In this document: piece after piece, positions 9,656 through 18,622 of the stretch
Position numbering within the stretch: position 1 is the stretch's first letter
How the letters are laid out: the number at the start of each line of letters is the position of its first letter
Source: Flavobacterium sp. HSC-61S13
GTDB lineage: Bacteria; Bacteroidota; Bacteroidia; Flavobacteriales; Flavobacteriaceae
Direction: 5' to 3'
Assembly: GCF_024171535.1 (NCBI RefSeq)
Contig: NZ_JALJZV010000017.1
Span: 24,360 to 88,359 of the forward strand
Length of the DNA: 64,000 nucleotides
Program-made: the position numbers and the translations under genes
The notes under the pieces: model-generated
What the model saw: only the letters and a program-made list of their open reading frames with translations
What the model was told of the DNA's origin: nothing
Databases searched by the model: none

Positions 9656-10798
9656 TTACAAACCTTTGAGATCTATGGTGTCCGTTTCTAATATTTCAAC
9701 CTGACGACCCATCTTTTTCTGAATAATCTTAAAGTGGTGTTCATCGTCTGCGGTAATCAAGGAAATCGCTTTTCCATGTTCGTGTGCACGACCCGTTCGA
9801 CCGATGCGGTGCACGTAGTCCAAAGGTGAACGTGGCAATTCGTAATTGATAACGTATGGCAATCCCTCGATATGTATTCCACGACCAATTAGATCCGTAG
9901 CGATCAATACATCGGCATCTCCAACTTTAAAATCTGCCAAGTTGTCCATACGTGCTCCTTGTGATTTTTTTCCGTGAACCGCTAAGGCATTGATGCCGTT
10001 TTTCTTTAATTTTTCAACGAGGTTTTCAGCAGTTCGTGTCGAGGAGACAAAAACTAAAACCGGAGATATATGTTGTTCTTTGATTAAATATCTTAAAAAA
10101 GGACCCTTGCTTTCACTAGCCACGCGATATGCGACTTGCTCAATGGATTCCAATTCTAAGGCTTCCTCTTTGACTTCAATTATCTCAGGAGTGATTGCCA
10201 AGGTTTTTTTAATTTGCTGTACTTTGTCGTTTAAAGTAGCAGAAAACATAATCGTTTGTTTCTTAGCAGGAACCATATCGAGTATGCGATTCATTTCCTC
10301 TTCAAAACCCAATTGAAACATTTTATCTGCCTCATCGATGATCAGGTATTCCAAATTTTCAATGGACAAGGCTTTCTGGTCAATAAGATCTAATAAACGA
10401 CCTGGGGTTGCAATTAGAATTTCAGTTCCATAAACTTTTTTCATTTGTGGATTGATCGATACTCCTCCGTATACAGCCATACAGGGTACCGGTCGTCTTA
10501 ATGCAGACTGAAGATCACTGTATGTTTTTTCAATCTGTACCGCCAATTCGCGAGTGGGAACCAATACCAATACCTTGATATTACGACTTTTCTCATAATC
10601 TTGATGTTGTATCTTTTGCAACAATGGAGCTACAAAACAAAGAGTTTTACCCGAGCCCGTTTTTGCAATTCCCATAACATCTTTTCCCTTGAGTATTAAA
10701 GGAATAGTTTGAGATTGAATTTCAAAGGGTTTTAGCAAACCTAAATTGTTAATGGCCTTACTCAGATGTGACGATAATCCTAATGATTGAAATGACAT
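9656..10798 (-). CDS. DEAD-box RNA helicase (RhlE-like)
   Basis: ATP-dependent RNA helicase that remodels RNA or RNP structures. All core motifs are visible in order: Q motif (FEIQSQTIP, near residue 20), motif I AKTGSGKT, Ia PTRELA, Ib TPGR, II DEAD, III SAT, and in the second RecA lobe the V/VI region ending HRIGRTGR. At 380 residues it is almost only the two-lobe core, without the long basic C-terminal extension of many RhlE or DeaD proteins. A consensus -7 box in reverse orientation (CAAAGATA at 10815-10822, i.e. TATCTTTG) lies 17 bp upstream of the start codon. The exact subfamily is uncertain. Confidence 0.93.
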   Translation of the reverse strand: MSFQSLGLSSHLSKAINNLGLLKPFEIQSQTIPLILKGKDVMGIAKTGSGKTLCFVAPLLQKIQHQDYEKSRNIKVLVLVPTRELAVQIEKTYSDLQSALRRPVPCMAVYGGVSINPQMKKVYGTEILIATPGRLLDLIDQKALSIENLEYLIIDEADKMFQLGFEEEMNRILDMVPAKKQTIMFSATLNDKVQQIKKTLAITPEIIEVKEEALELESIEQVAYRVASESKGPFLRYLIKEQHISPVLVFVSSTRTAENLVEKLKKNGINALAVHGKKSQGARMDNLADFKVGDADVLIATDLIGRGIHIEGLPYVINYELPRSPLDYVHRIGRTGRAHEHGKAISLITADDEHHFKIIQKKMGRQVEILETDTIDLKGL

Positions 10799-11083
10799 AT
10801 AATGATTTAAGCGACAAAGATACAGTTTTATGCTGGATTTATAATCCTTATAAATCGCTGCGACATCTTTGGTCGCGGTATGGGAATTAGTACTTTTTTA
10901 GGGTATTCCTTATTAAGTAACTGATTATTTATTAGCTATATGAACGTAAAAGTTTTAATTATGCATGAAGCTTTTAATAAATCGATGTTTTTTATAGAAA
11001 AAAAATAACTTTTTTAATTTTTCTTTATACCTTAGGATGAGTTAAATTTGCCGCTTTCACTTTTACAATTAATTGATCTAACT

Positions 11084-12280
11084 ATGGTATTTGATATTTT
11101 CGAAACGTTAACCTTTGCTTGTCTAGTACTTTTGCTGGGCTTTTTTATCGTTCAAAAGGTAAAATTCTTTCAGGATTACAACATACCTGAACCGGTAGTA
11201 GGTGGCTTTTTTATCGCCATTATATTGTATTTGATTTATCATTTTACCGGAATGAGTTTCGAATTTGAGAAGAGCCTACAAACTTCAATGATGTTGTTTT
11301 TCTTTTCTTCAATTGGTTTAAGTGCAGACTTCGCACGCCTTAAAAAAGGAGGTAAGCCCTTGGTGATCTTTGTGCTTTTAACAGGGAGTTTTATTTTTAT
11401 TCAAAATGTTTTTGGTATATCCATGGCTAATTTGGTGGGACTGGATTCGAGTTATGGTTTGATTGCTGGGTCGATTACATTGACCGGAGGACACGGTACG
11501 GGTGCGGCATGGGCACATGATCTGACGACCTCTTTTGGTATTACTGGTGCCTCTGAATTAGCACTAGCTTGTGCAACTTATGGCTTAGTGATGGGAGGTG
11601 TTATCGGTGGACCCGTAGCGAAATATCTATTGAATAAAAACAAGATAAAACCCGGTGCAAATACTGACGACGACACGATTACAGAAAATTTCGAAAATCC
11701 GCTTTTTAAACGCCGAATTAACGTACATAATATGATCGAAACCCTGACGATGTTTGCGATTTGTATTGCATTAGGTCAGTTTTTATATATGTATTTTAAA
11801 GGTACTTGGTTGGAATTACCCAATTTTGTTTGGTGTTTGTTTATCGGGGTGATTATCCGAAATATGCTCGCTCATTTTACTACTTACATCGTCAATGATC
11901 ATGCGGTTGATGTGTTGGGAAATACCGGTTTGTACCTGTTTTTAACGATTGCTTTAATGTCGCTACAGTTGTGGCATCTAGCAGGATTGGCTTCGCAAAT
12001 TTTGATCGTGTTGATTGCACAGACTGCCTTGATGATATGCTTCGCCATATTTGTCACCTATAGGGTGATGGGGAGAGACTATGATGCGATAGTATTAAGT
12101 GCAGGGCATTGCGGATTTGGATTAGGGGCAACACCTACTGCTGTAGCCAATATGCAGGCCATAACGAGTAAATACGGCCCATCACATAAAGCCTTCTTAA
12201 TCGTGCCTATGGTTGGTGCTTTCTTTGTCGATATTATCAACAACGTGTTTATCAAACTATTCGTGGCCTTTTTAAAATAG
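11084..12280 (+). CDS. gltS: Sodium/glutamate symporter GltS
   Basis: Na+-coupled glutamate uptake carrier of the inner membrane. It has about ten hydrophobic segments in two inverted halves, the family N-terminal motif IPEPVVGG, and the glycine-rich re-entrant motif GGHGTGAAWA in the first half with the matching GHCGFGLGATPTAVANM in the second. The ATG at 11084 is preferred over a TTG at 11048. It gives an N-terminus aligned with E. coli GltS, and the TTG lies inside a promoter-like box TAAATTTG (11043-11050), so it is probably not translated. The 398-residue length is typical. It forms a single-gene unit. Confidence 0.92.
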   Translation: MVFDIFETLTFACLVLLLGFFIVQKVKFFQDYNIPEPVVGGFFIAIILYLIYHFTGMSFEFEKSLQTSMMLFFFSSIGLSADFARLKKGGKPLVIFVLLTGSFIFIQNVFGISMANLVGLDSSYGLIAGSITLTGGHGTGAAWAHDLTTSFGITGASELALACATYGLVMGGVIGGPVAKYLLNKNKIKPGANTDDDTITENFENPLFKRRINVHNMIETLTMFAICIALGQFLYMYFKGTWLELPNFVWCLFIGVIIRNMLAHFTTYIVNDHAVDVLGNTGLYLFLTIALMSLQLWHLAGLASQILIVLIAQTALMICFAIFVTYRVMGRDYDAIVLSAGHCGFGLGATPTAVANMQAITSKYGPSHKAFLIVPMVGAFFVDIINNVFIKLFVAFLK

Positions 12281-12338
12281 GTCTCTAGATTTAGTAAGAT
12301 TAGGAGTACTGTTATAGTAAAAAGCCTTGTAATGCTGA

Positions 12339-13037
12339 TTAAATGGTCACAGCATCATTAATGACTGTATAATCGGGTGATTGTATCAGTCCGTCTACCA
12401 TAGTGAGTTTGCGATCGGCCATATTGGCTAATTCTTCATTATGAGTAACGATGACAAAAGTTTGTCCAAACTCATCACGCAATTTAAAAAAGAGCCTATG
12501 AAGGTTCTCTGCCGTATGCGTATCTAAATTTCCCGATGGTTCGTCGGCAAAGATGATTTCAGGTTTGTTAATCAAGGCACGCGCAACGGCAACGCGTTGT
12601 TGCTCGCCTCCAGATAACTCCGAAGGAAAATGTTTTTCTCGGTGACTAATTCCCAAGTATTCCAATAATTTTCGGGCTTCCTTCTCGGTTTCTTTTTTTT
12701 CTTTACCAGCTATAAACGCTGGAATACAGATGTTTTCCAAGGCGGTAAATTCCGGTAAAAGCTGATGAAACTGAAATATAAACCCCAAATTTAAATTGCG
12801 AAACGCAGATAATTCTTTGTCGTTGAGCTTCAATATATCCTGACCATTAATCATCAAGGTGGTTTGGGGCACTACAGCAGGTCGATCTAAAGTTCCCAAA
12901 ATTTGAAGCAAGGTGGTTTTACCAGCACCAGAGGCTCCTACAATCGATACAATCTCTCCTTTTTTGATATGTAAATCAACTCCTTTAAGAACTTGCAATT
13001 TCTCGTAATACTTTTCGATATGAGTAGCGTGGATCAT
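12339..13037 (-). CDS. lolD: ABC transporter ATP-binding protein (LolD-like)
   Basis: ATPase subunit of a MacB/LolD-type transporter, in Gram-negatives usually the engine that extracts lipoproteins from the inner membrane for the Lol pathway. Visible motifs are Walker [11 protein letters not shown]-loop [12 protein letters not shown], signature [15 protein letters not shown], Walker [10 protein letters not shown] and the switch histidine in VTHN. The start at 13037 ([11 protein letters not shown]) gives 232 residues, the usual LolD length. A longer in-frame extension to 13118 has no family counterpart. No membrane subunit (LolC/E) is adjacent, so the partner must be encoded elsewhere. The LolD name is by similarity and could be another DevA/MacB-like member. 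Confidence 0.85.
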   Translation of the reverse strand: MIHATHIEKYYEKLQVLKGVDLHIKKGEIVSIVGASGAGKTTLLQILGTLDRPAVVPQTTLMINGQDILKLNDKELSAFRNLNLGFIFQFHQLLPEFTALENICIPAFIAGKEKKETEKEARKLLEYLGISHREKHFPSELSGGEQQRVAVARALINKPEIIFADEPSGNLDTHTAENLHRLFFKLRDEFGQTFVIVTHNEELANMADRKLTMVDGLIQSPDYTVINDAVTI

Positions 13038-13393
13038 GGGTTTGCTTTTTAAACAAAGTAACAACGTTTTTAAATAGAATAAAATAGTTCTCAGTAAATT
13101 TTTATTCTTTGTTAGCAATTATTCTTTATATAATTAAATTTTAACAATATACTGTGTGTTAAAATTCCAAATTTTACTTTTTTTATTTTACTTTTTGAAA
13201 TATATTTCACCAATAATTTAAAAATTATGTTTTTTTGTATATAAATGATGTGAACTTTGGTTTTTTAAAGGGAATTCAATTCGAATTGTGGGAAATCAAA
13301 AGGGATATCAAAGCGCTGTTTTACCTATTCTATGGAGGTAAAACCATCGATTTTATCGAATTGATTTTAACAAAAACCTTTTACAGTTAACCT
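13038..13393. other. 356-bp AT-rich gap with a possible short reading frame
   Basis: Between the divergent LolD-type and PrcB-like genes. The left two thirds are very AT-rich and hold no recognisable element. A plus-strand frame with a GTG at 13250 stays open to a TAA at 13388-13390, only 3 bp before the next gene. Its 46 residues look protein-like (ELWEIKRDIKALFYLFYGG) but match no family I recognise. It may be a gene remnant or a small leader gene. A 12-bp palindrome CAATTCGAATTG sits at 13277-13288. Confidence 0.35.
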
Positions 13394-13870
13394 ATGATTA
13401 TAAAATACAAATTATATGTGATAGCGGTAGTTTTGTTAGTTATAAGCTGCCGAGATAAGAAGTCAGAAAAACAATCCAACATCAAGTATCCGGTATCAAT
13501 TGAGTGGTCTTTAGTAGGCAATGGTAACTTACTGGGCAACCATAGTGAGGGTATTGAAGCGGGCAGTTTATGGATTACAGGACAGCAAGAATGGCGTGAT
13601 TTAGTGGATAAAATCAATACAAACAATCGAGTTTCCGACACTTTTATCGAAAACGACATTGATTTTACACGATTTGATCTAATTGCGACTTTTGATAAGG
13701 TCCGTCCGCATTCGGGATTTATTGTCGCAGTGGATAGTATTATAGAGGATACCAACAACCAGCTGGTTTACATCAGTTGGCGCGATAAGAAACGCGGATT
13801 TGAAATGCCGTCGCAACCGTATTATCTGGTTAAAATACCCAAGAGTAAAAAAACAATAATGTTTCAATAA
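13394..13870 (+). CDS. Lipoprotein with PrcB-like C-terminal domain
   Basis: A 158-residue predicted lipoprotein. A hydrophobic N-terminus runs into the lipobox VISC, with the acylated cysteine near residue 19, followed by a charged linker. The rest resembles the PrcB C-terminal family: DFTRFDLIATFDKVRPHSGF, then VAVDSI, and the closing pattern QPYYLVKIPKSKK, which matches the family's -PY-x-V-x-(I/L)-P-K ending. The family was named from a spirochaete protease-complex subunit. Its general role is unclear. No protease gene is adjacent. The assignment rests on this pattern alone. Confidence 0.65.
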   Translation: MIIKYKLYVIAVVLLVISCRDKKSEKQSNIKYPVSIEWSLVGNGNLLGNHSEGIEAGSLWITGQQEWRDLVDKINTNNRVSDTFIENDIDFTRFDLIATFDKVRPHSGFIVAVDSIIEDTNNQLVYISWRDKKRGFEMPSQPYYLVKIPKSKKTIMFQ

Positions 13871-13974
13871 CGCTGCGATTCCCGTGTTTAGCAACTAAAT
13901 AAGCAAGGCGTCATTTTATTGATTAATAAGTTGTCCGTTTTAGTTATTGTAAATAGTGACGATTAATAGGTCAT

Positions 13975-14427
13975 TGGACGTGGTATGCTATAGATTTAAA
14001 TAGATTGGCAAACACGATTATAAATACTATGGTACTGCTCTAGATAATGGATTTTCCATTTTTTGATCGGACTTGGATCTGATACTTTACGGGCTTAAGC
14101 CTAAACTGTGCGAATGGCCACTTCTATAACGAGCAATGCTTGTTATAACTAACGATCTCTTAATTTGTCCCACTACCGCTAGTAAATTATGCAATCAGTG
14201 GGGAATACGATTAGGTACTCGGCGCTAAAACATCTAGAAATCTACGATTAATTGGGAAAACGATGTTTTAAACAGCAAATCGTTAACGAATGCCAAACCG
14301 TTGATGCATAGTATTTGCCTTCGGGACTGTATATCGTAAGCCTTTTAAGTCGTGACGGAAGAATTTTTACTTCCGATTAAGTCGTGACGGAAGAATTTTT
14401 ACTTCCGAAAAAACACTAGTGCAACCG
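13975..14427 (+). pseudogene. Decayed copy of the neighbouring T9SS type A protein
   Basis: This stretch is a broken paralogue of the intact gene at 14445-15179. From about 14234 one frame reads LEIYD-stop-LGKRCFKQQI, then YLPSGLYIVSLLSRDGR, which aligns with IEIYDSLGKLCFKQQI and GLYIVNLLNREGK of the intact protein. TAA at 14249-14251 and a further in-frame TAG interrupt it. Nucleotide identity is high to the very end (ACACTAGTGCAACCG near 14412-14427). The upstream part, from about 13975 (reading TWYAIDLN where the intact gene has TWYLQKL), is far more worn, with several stops. A 32-bp tandem duplication sits near its 3' end. No start codon or signal peptide survives. Confidence 0.8.
14345..14408 (+). 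repeat. 32-bp exact tandem duplication inside the pseudogene
   Basis: The 32-bp unit beginning TTAAGTCGTGACGG and ending CTTCCGA occurs twice back to back, at 14345-14376 and 14377-14408. The intact neighbour has one equivalent copy. The duplication shifts the frame in the sorting-domain coding part. The copies are identical, so the event is younger than most of the decay around it. Confidence 0.95.
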
Positions 14428-14444
14428 AAAAAAACTACAAACTT

Positions 14445-15179
14445 ATGAAAACAATCTTACTTATAATCCTGCTACTACTGGGCATAGAAAGTGTTCAGGC
14501 GCAACCAGAATTGCTAGGGGAAAATACCTGGTATTTACAGAAATTAATCATAGAGGATACGGAGTATGATCCGCCACTAAATGATGAAAGCAGTATTTAT
14601 CCTTTTACTTTAGAATTTGACTTACACGAACTATCGATGTATGTTAGTTTCTGTAAAAATGGAATGAATTTTAAAGATCTCGTGTTCTTAGAACACAATC
14701 AGTTTACGGTTTTTAACGATGTTTCTCTGCCGATGGAATATTGTTTTAATGTGGAAAATCGTCAATTTTCCTCTTTCCATAATGAATTTTTTAGAGATAA
14801 TGCTTTATTCTCTTTTACGTATACATTAGTCGGATCGAGCCAGGGTGTGCGGCGATTAGTGATCACCGATAATAATAGAAATCAAGCGATTTATAGCAAT
14901 CAACGTTTAAGCAGTTCTCAATTTGAAAAAGCAGCGTTTAAGATTTATCCCAATCCGGTAAGCGATGTATTGAATTTGGAATGGGACAGTTCCGAGCAAA
15001 TTTCACCTAGCTATATAGAGATCTACGATTCATTGGGGAAATTGTGTTTCAAACAGCAAATAGCTAGCGATAAGAAATCCGTGGAACTAAAGCATTTTAC
15101 TACTGGACTGTATATCGTAAACCTTTTAAACCGTGAGGGAAAGATTTTGACTTCCGAAAAAATACTAGTGCAACCGTGA
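14445..15179 (+). CDS. Exported protein with T9SS type A sorting domain
   Basis: A 244-residue protein with a signal peptide (1-19, ending VQAQ), a central domain of about 130 residues (GENTWYLQKLIIEDTEY onward, with a CKNGM motif and a second cysteine), and a C-terminal T9SS type A sorting domain (about 163-244): FKIYPNPVSDVLNLEW, then SYIEIYDSLGKLC, GLYIVNLLNREGK and a short strand ILVQP. The central domain resembles small lipocalin-like/META-like secreted proteins of flavobacteria, but I cannot name a ligand. A dead paralogue lies directly upstream, so the locus arose by tandem duplication. Confidence 0.8.
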   Translation: MKTILLIILLLLGIESVQAQPELLGENTWYLQKLIIEDTEYDPPLNDESSIYPFTLEFDLHELSMYVSFCKNGMNFKDLVFLEHNQFTVFNDVSLPMEYCFNVENRQFSSFHNEFFRDNALFSFTYTLVGSSQGVRRLVITDNNRNQAIYSNQRLSSSQFEKAAFKIYPNPVSDVLNLEWDSSEQISPSYIEIYDSLGKLCFKQQIASDKKSVELKHFTTGLYIVNLLNREGKILTSEKILVQP

Positions 15180-15358
15180 TAACCGTGATAAAAGAGATGA
15201 ATAATCCATATTATTTTCTTGCTGGTTATTGTAATAAATTTCGATCCAATAATACTTTATGTGGCAACTAACCCAATGATCAGCGATTTTATTGCTATTT
15301 TAATGTTCATTTATTCTCCGTAAAATCGCTAGTAGTAAAATCATATTTTCACAAATAG

Positions 15359-15392
15359 TTGGTTCTTTTAAAAATTAAAATCAATATATTTG
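15359..15392 (+). promoter_or_regulatory. Bacteroidota-type promoter of msrA
   Basis: TTG (15359-15361), 23 bp, then TATATTTG (15385-15392), fitting the -33/-7 consensus TTG and TAnnTTTG at the long end of the allowed spacing. It lies 20 bp before the ATG of msrA and argues against translation from the upstream in-frame TTG, which is the -33 box itself. Confidence 0.6.
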
Positions 15393-15412
15393 AGATAACA
15401 AAATTTATTGAA

Positions 15413-16060
15413 ATGCAAACACTCTTATATTGTTTTATTTCGATAGCCCTAGGAGCTTGTCAAAATAAAACTGCTCTAACAGAAATCCCCAATACAAAAA
15501 ATGAAATCCCTATGAATGAAATGAATCCCCATAACGAAGTAGCTATTTTTGCTGGTGGCTGTTTTTGGTGTACTGAAGCGATATTTACATCCTTAAAAGG
15601 CGTGGAATCTGTATGGCCTGGTTATATTGGAGGACATAAAGAAAATCCAACCTATAAAGAAGTTTGTACTGGAGAAACGGGACATGCCGAAGCCATTGAA
15701 GTCGTTTATGATCCTTCACAAGTTAGTTACAACGAATTGTTGGAGATCTTTTTCGCAACGCATGATCCGACTACTTTAAACCGACAAGGTGCAGATGTTG
15801 GAACTCAATACCGCAGTGAGATTTTTTATACCAGCGAAGCTCAGAAAGAAGACGCACAGGAATATTTGGATATTCTAATCAATGAGAATGTATATGGTAA
15901 ACCGGTGGTTACACGTATATCACCTGCTTCGAAATTTTATAAAGCAGAAGATTATCACAAAAATTATTTTGCAAAAAATGGCAATGAACAGTATTGCCAA
16001 ATGGTGGTTTCACCCAAAGTCGCAAAATTTAAAAAAGACTACGCTACCAAGCTGAAATAA
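15413..16060 (+). CDS. msrA: Peptide-methionine (S)-S-oxide reductase, lipoprotein form
   Basis: MsrA reduces methionine-S-sulfoxide in proteins. The catalytic motif GGCFWCTEAIF is present, with the nucleophilic cysteine in GCFWC, and so are the usual downstream blocks (YIGGHKENPTYKEVCTGETGHAEAIEVVYDP, HDPTTLNRQGADVGTQYRS, split here by family order) and a C-terminal cysteine in NEQYCQMV, a likely resolving residue. From the ATG at 15413 the protein starts with a short hydrophobic stretch and a lipobox ALGAC, so it is probably anchored in the envelope and repairs periplasmic proteins. Most MsrA are cytoplasmic. The ATG is supported by the promoter just upstream. Confidence 0.93.
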   Translation: MQTLLYCFISIALGACQNKTALTEIPNTKNEIPMNEMNPHNEVAIFAGGCFWCTEAIFTSLKGVESVWPGYIGGHKENPTYKEVCTGETGHAEAIEVVYDPSQVSYNELLEIFFATHDPTTLNRQGADVGTQYRSEIFYTSEAQKEDAQEYLDILINENVYGKPVVTRISPASKFYKAEDYHKNYFAKNGNEQYCQMVVSPKVAKFKKDYATKLK

Positions 16061-16112
16061 AAGTTGGCACGGATATTGAAAAGTTAAGTTATAGAACATC
16101 AAATGTTTACTT

Positions 16113-16415
16113 ATGGATGACTTACAAATCAGATCAACAGCGTCAGCTAAAAAGTATACCCAATTGGTTTGGAGTATTTTTTTAGATGGGGTAGGCTACT
16201 TGTCGTATTTGATTCCTTTTTTAGGAGAAATCAGTGATGTGGTATGGGCACCCATAGCTGGTTTGCTTTTAGCACGTATGTATAAAGGAACCGTGGGTAA
16301 AGTAGGGGGTACCATTGCTTTTTTAGAAGAGTTATCTCCTGGATTGGATTTTATACCCACCTTTACACTAACCTGGATTTATACCCATTATATACAAAAG
16401 AACCATTCTTTATAA
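16113..16415 (+). CDS. Small conserved membrane protein
   Basis: A 100-residue protein with two or three hydrophobic segments (around 18-35, 42-55 and 78-92), rich in glycine and aromatic residues (LDGVGYLSYLIPFLGEISDV, APIAGLLLARMYKGTVGK). It resembles small uncharacterised membrane proteins found in many flavobacteria, but I know no function. It lies 52 bp after msrA on the same strand and is followed by a strong terminator, so the two genes probably share a transcript. Confidence 0.65.
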   Translation: MDDLQIRSTASAKKYTQLVWSIFLDGVGYLSYLIPFLGEISDVVWAPIAGLLLARMYKGTVGKVGGTIAFLEELSPGLDFIPTFTLTWIYTHYIQKNHSL

Positions 16416-16423
16416 AAAAAAAC

Positions 16424-16458
16424 AGAGGCTTTTGCCTCTGTTTTTTTTATAAAATTAG
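16424..16458. terminator. Bidirectional intrinsic terminator
   Basis: Stem AACAGAGGC paired with GCCTCTGTT, 4-nt T loop, with an A run on the left and a T run on the right. It serves the msrA unit and the convergent nucleoid-protein gene. Confidence 0.9.
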
Positions 16459-16495
16459 TGAATAAGCTTATTGACCTATAAGCATATATTCAAAA

Positions 16496-17560
16496 TTATG
16501 ATTTTTCTTCTTTGTTGAAGTAAACCAAATAGTAATACATTTGTTTCTCTTCATCCCAACCTTTCTCAATGAATTTCTCCGCACTTTCCGGGTTGATGAA
16601 ATCCAATTTGATCTGAATGTTGGTATCTAAGGCAATGACGTTTTTGATCTTTTTACGAGCATCGGTCACGGCATTATTGGCAATAGGGAAGTTCGTCGTA
16701 TCTTCGATACTGTACTTTTCACCGCGGTCTACTTTGTAGTTTTTAAATTCCGAAATCAAATCGGGATTGTCAATAACCTCATTTAAAAAGTTTGTTTCTT
16801 CGAATTCGTCGTTCTTAGCAAAATAGTTTACCGAACGGTTCATAAACATCACTTCTTCTTTTTTATCTTCTGCTGGTAAAACAACGTCTTTAGCAAAATC
16901 TTGACAGAATTTTAAATACTTTTTAGTCATAAAGTTTTCATCTTGAAAAGCATCTACAGATAAAAAGTGCTCCAACCAATAACGCGCATCATAACGGTTA
17001 CTATCGATGGTTAAAATTTTAAAACCCTCTTCTTTTTTGTAATTAAAAATGATACAACCCTTGTCCAACTTGTTTAAGTTAATCCCTTGTTGAAGAATCA
17101 TTTCTAAATTACTGCCCTTTTCTTCAAATTGTAAGAAATCGGCTTTAATCTCACTTTTAAAAATTCCAATAGCATCAACCACATTGTTGTCAATCGATAC
17201 GTTTGTTAGATAAGTAATGTAAACCTCTCCGTTTTTAATGTGCGGATGATTGGATTGCTCATGCAAATGACGGGTTATTTTTTTAGCAACTTCCTGTACA
17301 TTCTCTGCAGAAGGAGCATTGAACAACTCGTTGCTGAAATTATACATTTCATTATATTCTAAATCGACATCATGGGCAAATTGAAAATAGTTTTCTTCTT
17401 TTTCTCTAAAGGGTTTAAAGAAATACTCCTTTAAAAGCGGAGCAATTTCATCGTTTAAATTATAAGGTTGTTCCGATAAAAAAATAGCTTCATTACGGCT
17501 TTTATTCCCCACACGGTGAATACTTAGCGTTTCAATGTGAGCATTGAATAGATTAATCAT
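16496..17560 (-). CDS. Nucleoid-associated protein (NdpA/YejK family)
   Basis: A 354-residue member of the 37-kDa nucleoid-associated protein family, which binds DNA and is found with the compacted chromosome. The N-terminus (LFNAHIETLSIHRVGNKSRN) and the central block around YITYLTNVSIDNNVVDAIGIFKSE follow the family pattern. There is no signal peptide or membrane segment. It is transcribed toward the terminator at 16424 and lies 73 bp downstream of the next gene on the same strand, with which it may be cotranscribed. The family is present in many Proteobacteria and Bacteroidota. Its precise role is poorly known. Confidence 0.85.
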   Translation of the reverse strand: MINLFNAHIETLSIHRVGNKSRNEAIFLSEQPYNLNDEIAPLLKEYFFKPFREKEENYFQFAHDVDLEYNEMYNFSNELFNAPSAENVQEVAKKITRHLHEQSNHPHIKNGEVYITYLTNVSIDNNVVDAIGIFKSEIKADFLQFEEKGSNLEMILQQGINLNKLDKGCIIFNYKKEEGFKILTIDSNRYDARYWLEHFLSVDAFQDENFMTKKYLKFCQDFAKDVVLPAEDKKEEVMFMNRSVNYFAKNDEFEETNFLNEVIDNPDLISEFKNYKVDRGEKYSIEDTTNFPIANNAVTDARKKIKNVIALDTNIQIKLDFINPESAEKFIEKGWDEEKQMYYYLVYFNKEEKS

Positions 17561-17633
17561 ATAGAAAAAAGTAAAAAGTAAGTAATACTTACTATGGGTA
17601 AATAATTTAAATCATCTTGTAGACTGTTTGGAA

Positions 17634-18182
17634 TTAATTCCAATTGTCTTCATAACCAAAATCTTCGAAACTGTCATCTCCATCAAAAAGATCGAAATCT
17701 TCATCATCCATCTCGTCGTCAAACTCTCCAAACATATCTTGTTCAGACAAAGGTGCATTATCGAAATTCTTTAACATAGAATCTACCGGTAACTCTCCAT
17801 GAGCGAATAGTAGGGCTGGATAAACGACTCCGGTTTCTTCTTCTTCCATTGCGGCCAATTCTACAAAGAAGGTCCACATATTTAGGAAATCATATACATA
17901 AATGATTTTGGTATTTTCGCCACCCAAGTAGTCATTTATCGCATAAGATGCCATGGTTTTTTGCTCACCCGCTATATCACCGGTGTCGAACAAAGGGATT
18001 TCTTCTTCTTGTTGTGCCCAATCGGCATCACAAGTGTAGAAAGAAGCTGCTTCCATACCGTCAAAACCAAATGCATTGACAATTGCATTGTGCAAATCTT
18101 CTAAAGAATCCTCTTCCAAAATGGCGATATCTCTGAATATATCCTCCTCTGTATCAAGTATTACTCTAAATTTATAAACCAT
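17634..18182 (-). CDS. PRiA4b ORF-3-like protein
   Basis: A 182-residue acidic protein with the pRiA4b ORF-3-like fold, often annotated as an IS1096 passenger-like family. The pattern is MVYKFRVIL, then IWRDI-like FRDIAILEEDSLEDLHNAI, a central FYTCD, and YVYDFLNMWTFFVELA, where the family has YDFGD-x-W-x-H-x-V. The C-terminal 40 residues are almost only Asp and Glu, typical of the flavobacterial version. Despite the family name, no transposase or mobile-element sequence is nearby, so this is a chromosomal gene. The function is unknown. A reverse -7 box (CAAAGGTA, 18205-18212) lies 23 bp upstream. Confidence 0.8.
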   Translation of the reverse strand: MVYKFRVILDTEEDIFRDIAILEEDSLEDLHNAIVNAFGFDGMEAASFYTCDADWAQQEEEIPLFDTGDIAGEQKTMASYAINDYLGGENTKIIYVYDFLNMWTFFVELAAMEEEETGVVYPALLFAHGELPVDSMLKNFDNAPLSEQDMFGEFDDEMDDEDFDLFDGDDSFEDFGYEDNWN

Positions 18183-18436
18183 AGTCTGTTGATTTGTTAA
18201 AAGACAAAGGTAAACTTAATATCATTTTAAACGGAAAAACTTAAATTTGTTTTTTCAGTTTTTTTGAAATGCCAACGGTCTATTCTGAGTTTCAATTTAT
18301 TATAAATGCAAAGCATTTTTACAGCTATAAACATCAAATTGCGATTCATCCACCTTATTTGACAGTTCAGTATTTGTTTTTTTTTTAATCGTGTCGAACA
18401 AACGACTTTTGACCTATCAAACTAAAAATAAGAAAG

Positions 18437-18622
18437 ATGAAATTTTTTGTAATAGCTGGAATCATGCTGATTAATTTTGCCGTTCCGTATATCGAATCCC
18501 TATGTAATTGTGATTATAATTCAACGAAAATTAATGACATTTGTACGGATAAAGCATTGGATAATACACAACCCACAGTTAATCTCTTTCTATTAAAGAC
18601 AAATCATGAAAAAAAGGAGTAA
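18437..18622 (+). CDS. Possible small exported peptide before the sensor kinase
   Basis: A 61-codon frame with a hydrophobic N-terminus (FFVIAGIMLINFAVPYI), two close cysteines (CNCDY) and a third farther on. It ends 17 bp inside the start of the sensor-kinase gene, a spacing that would allow translational coupling. No family is recognised and the frame could be spurious. It is listed because its position and signal-like start suggest a leader or accessory peptide for the kinase. Confidence 0.35.
   Translation: MKFFVIAGIMLINFAVPYIESLCNCDYNSTKINDICTDKALDNTQPTVNLFLLKTNHEKKE

Noticed and set aside
17634..18182. Possible insertion-sequence passenger gene (IS1096/pRiA4b family name)
   Set aside because: No transposase, terminal inverted repeats or target duplication is nearby, and the gene sits among chromosomal genes. 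The name reflects family history only.
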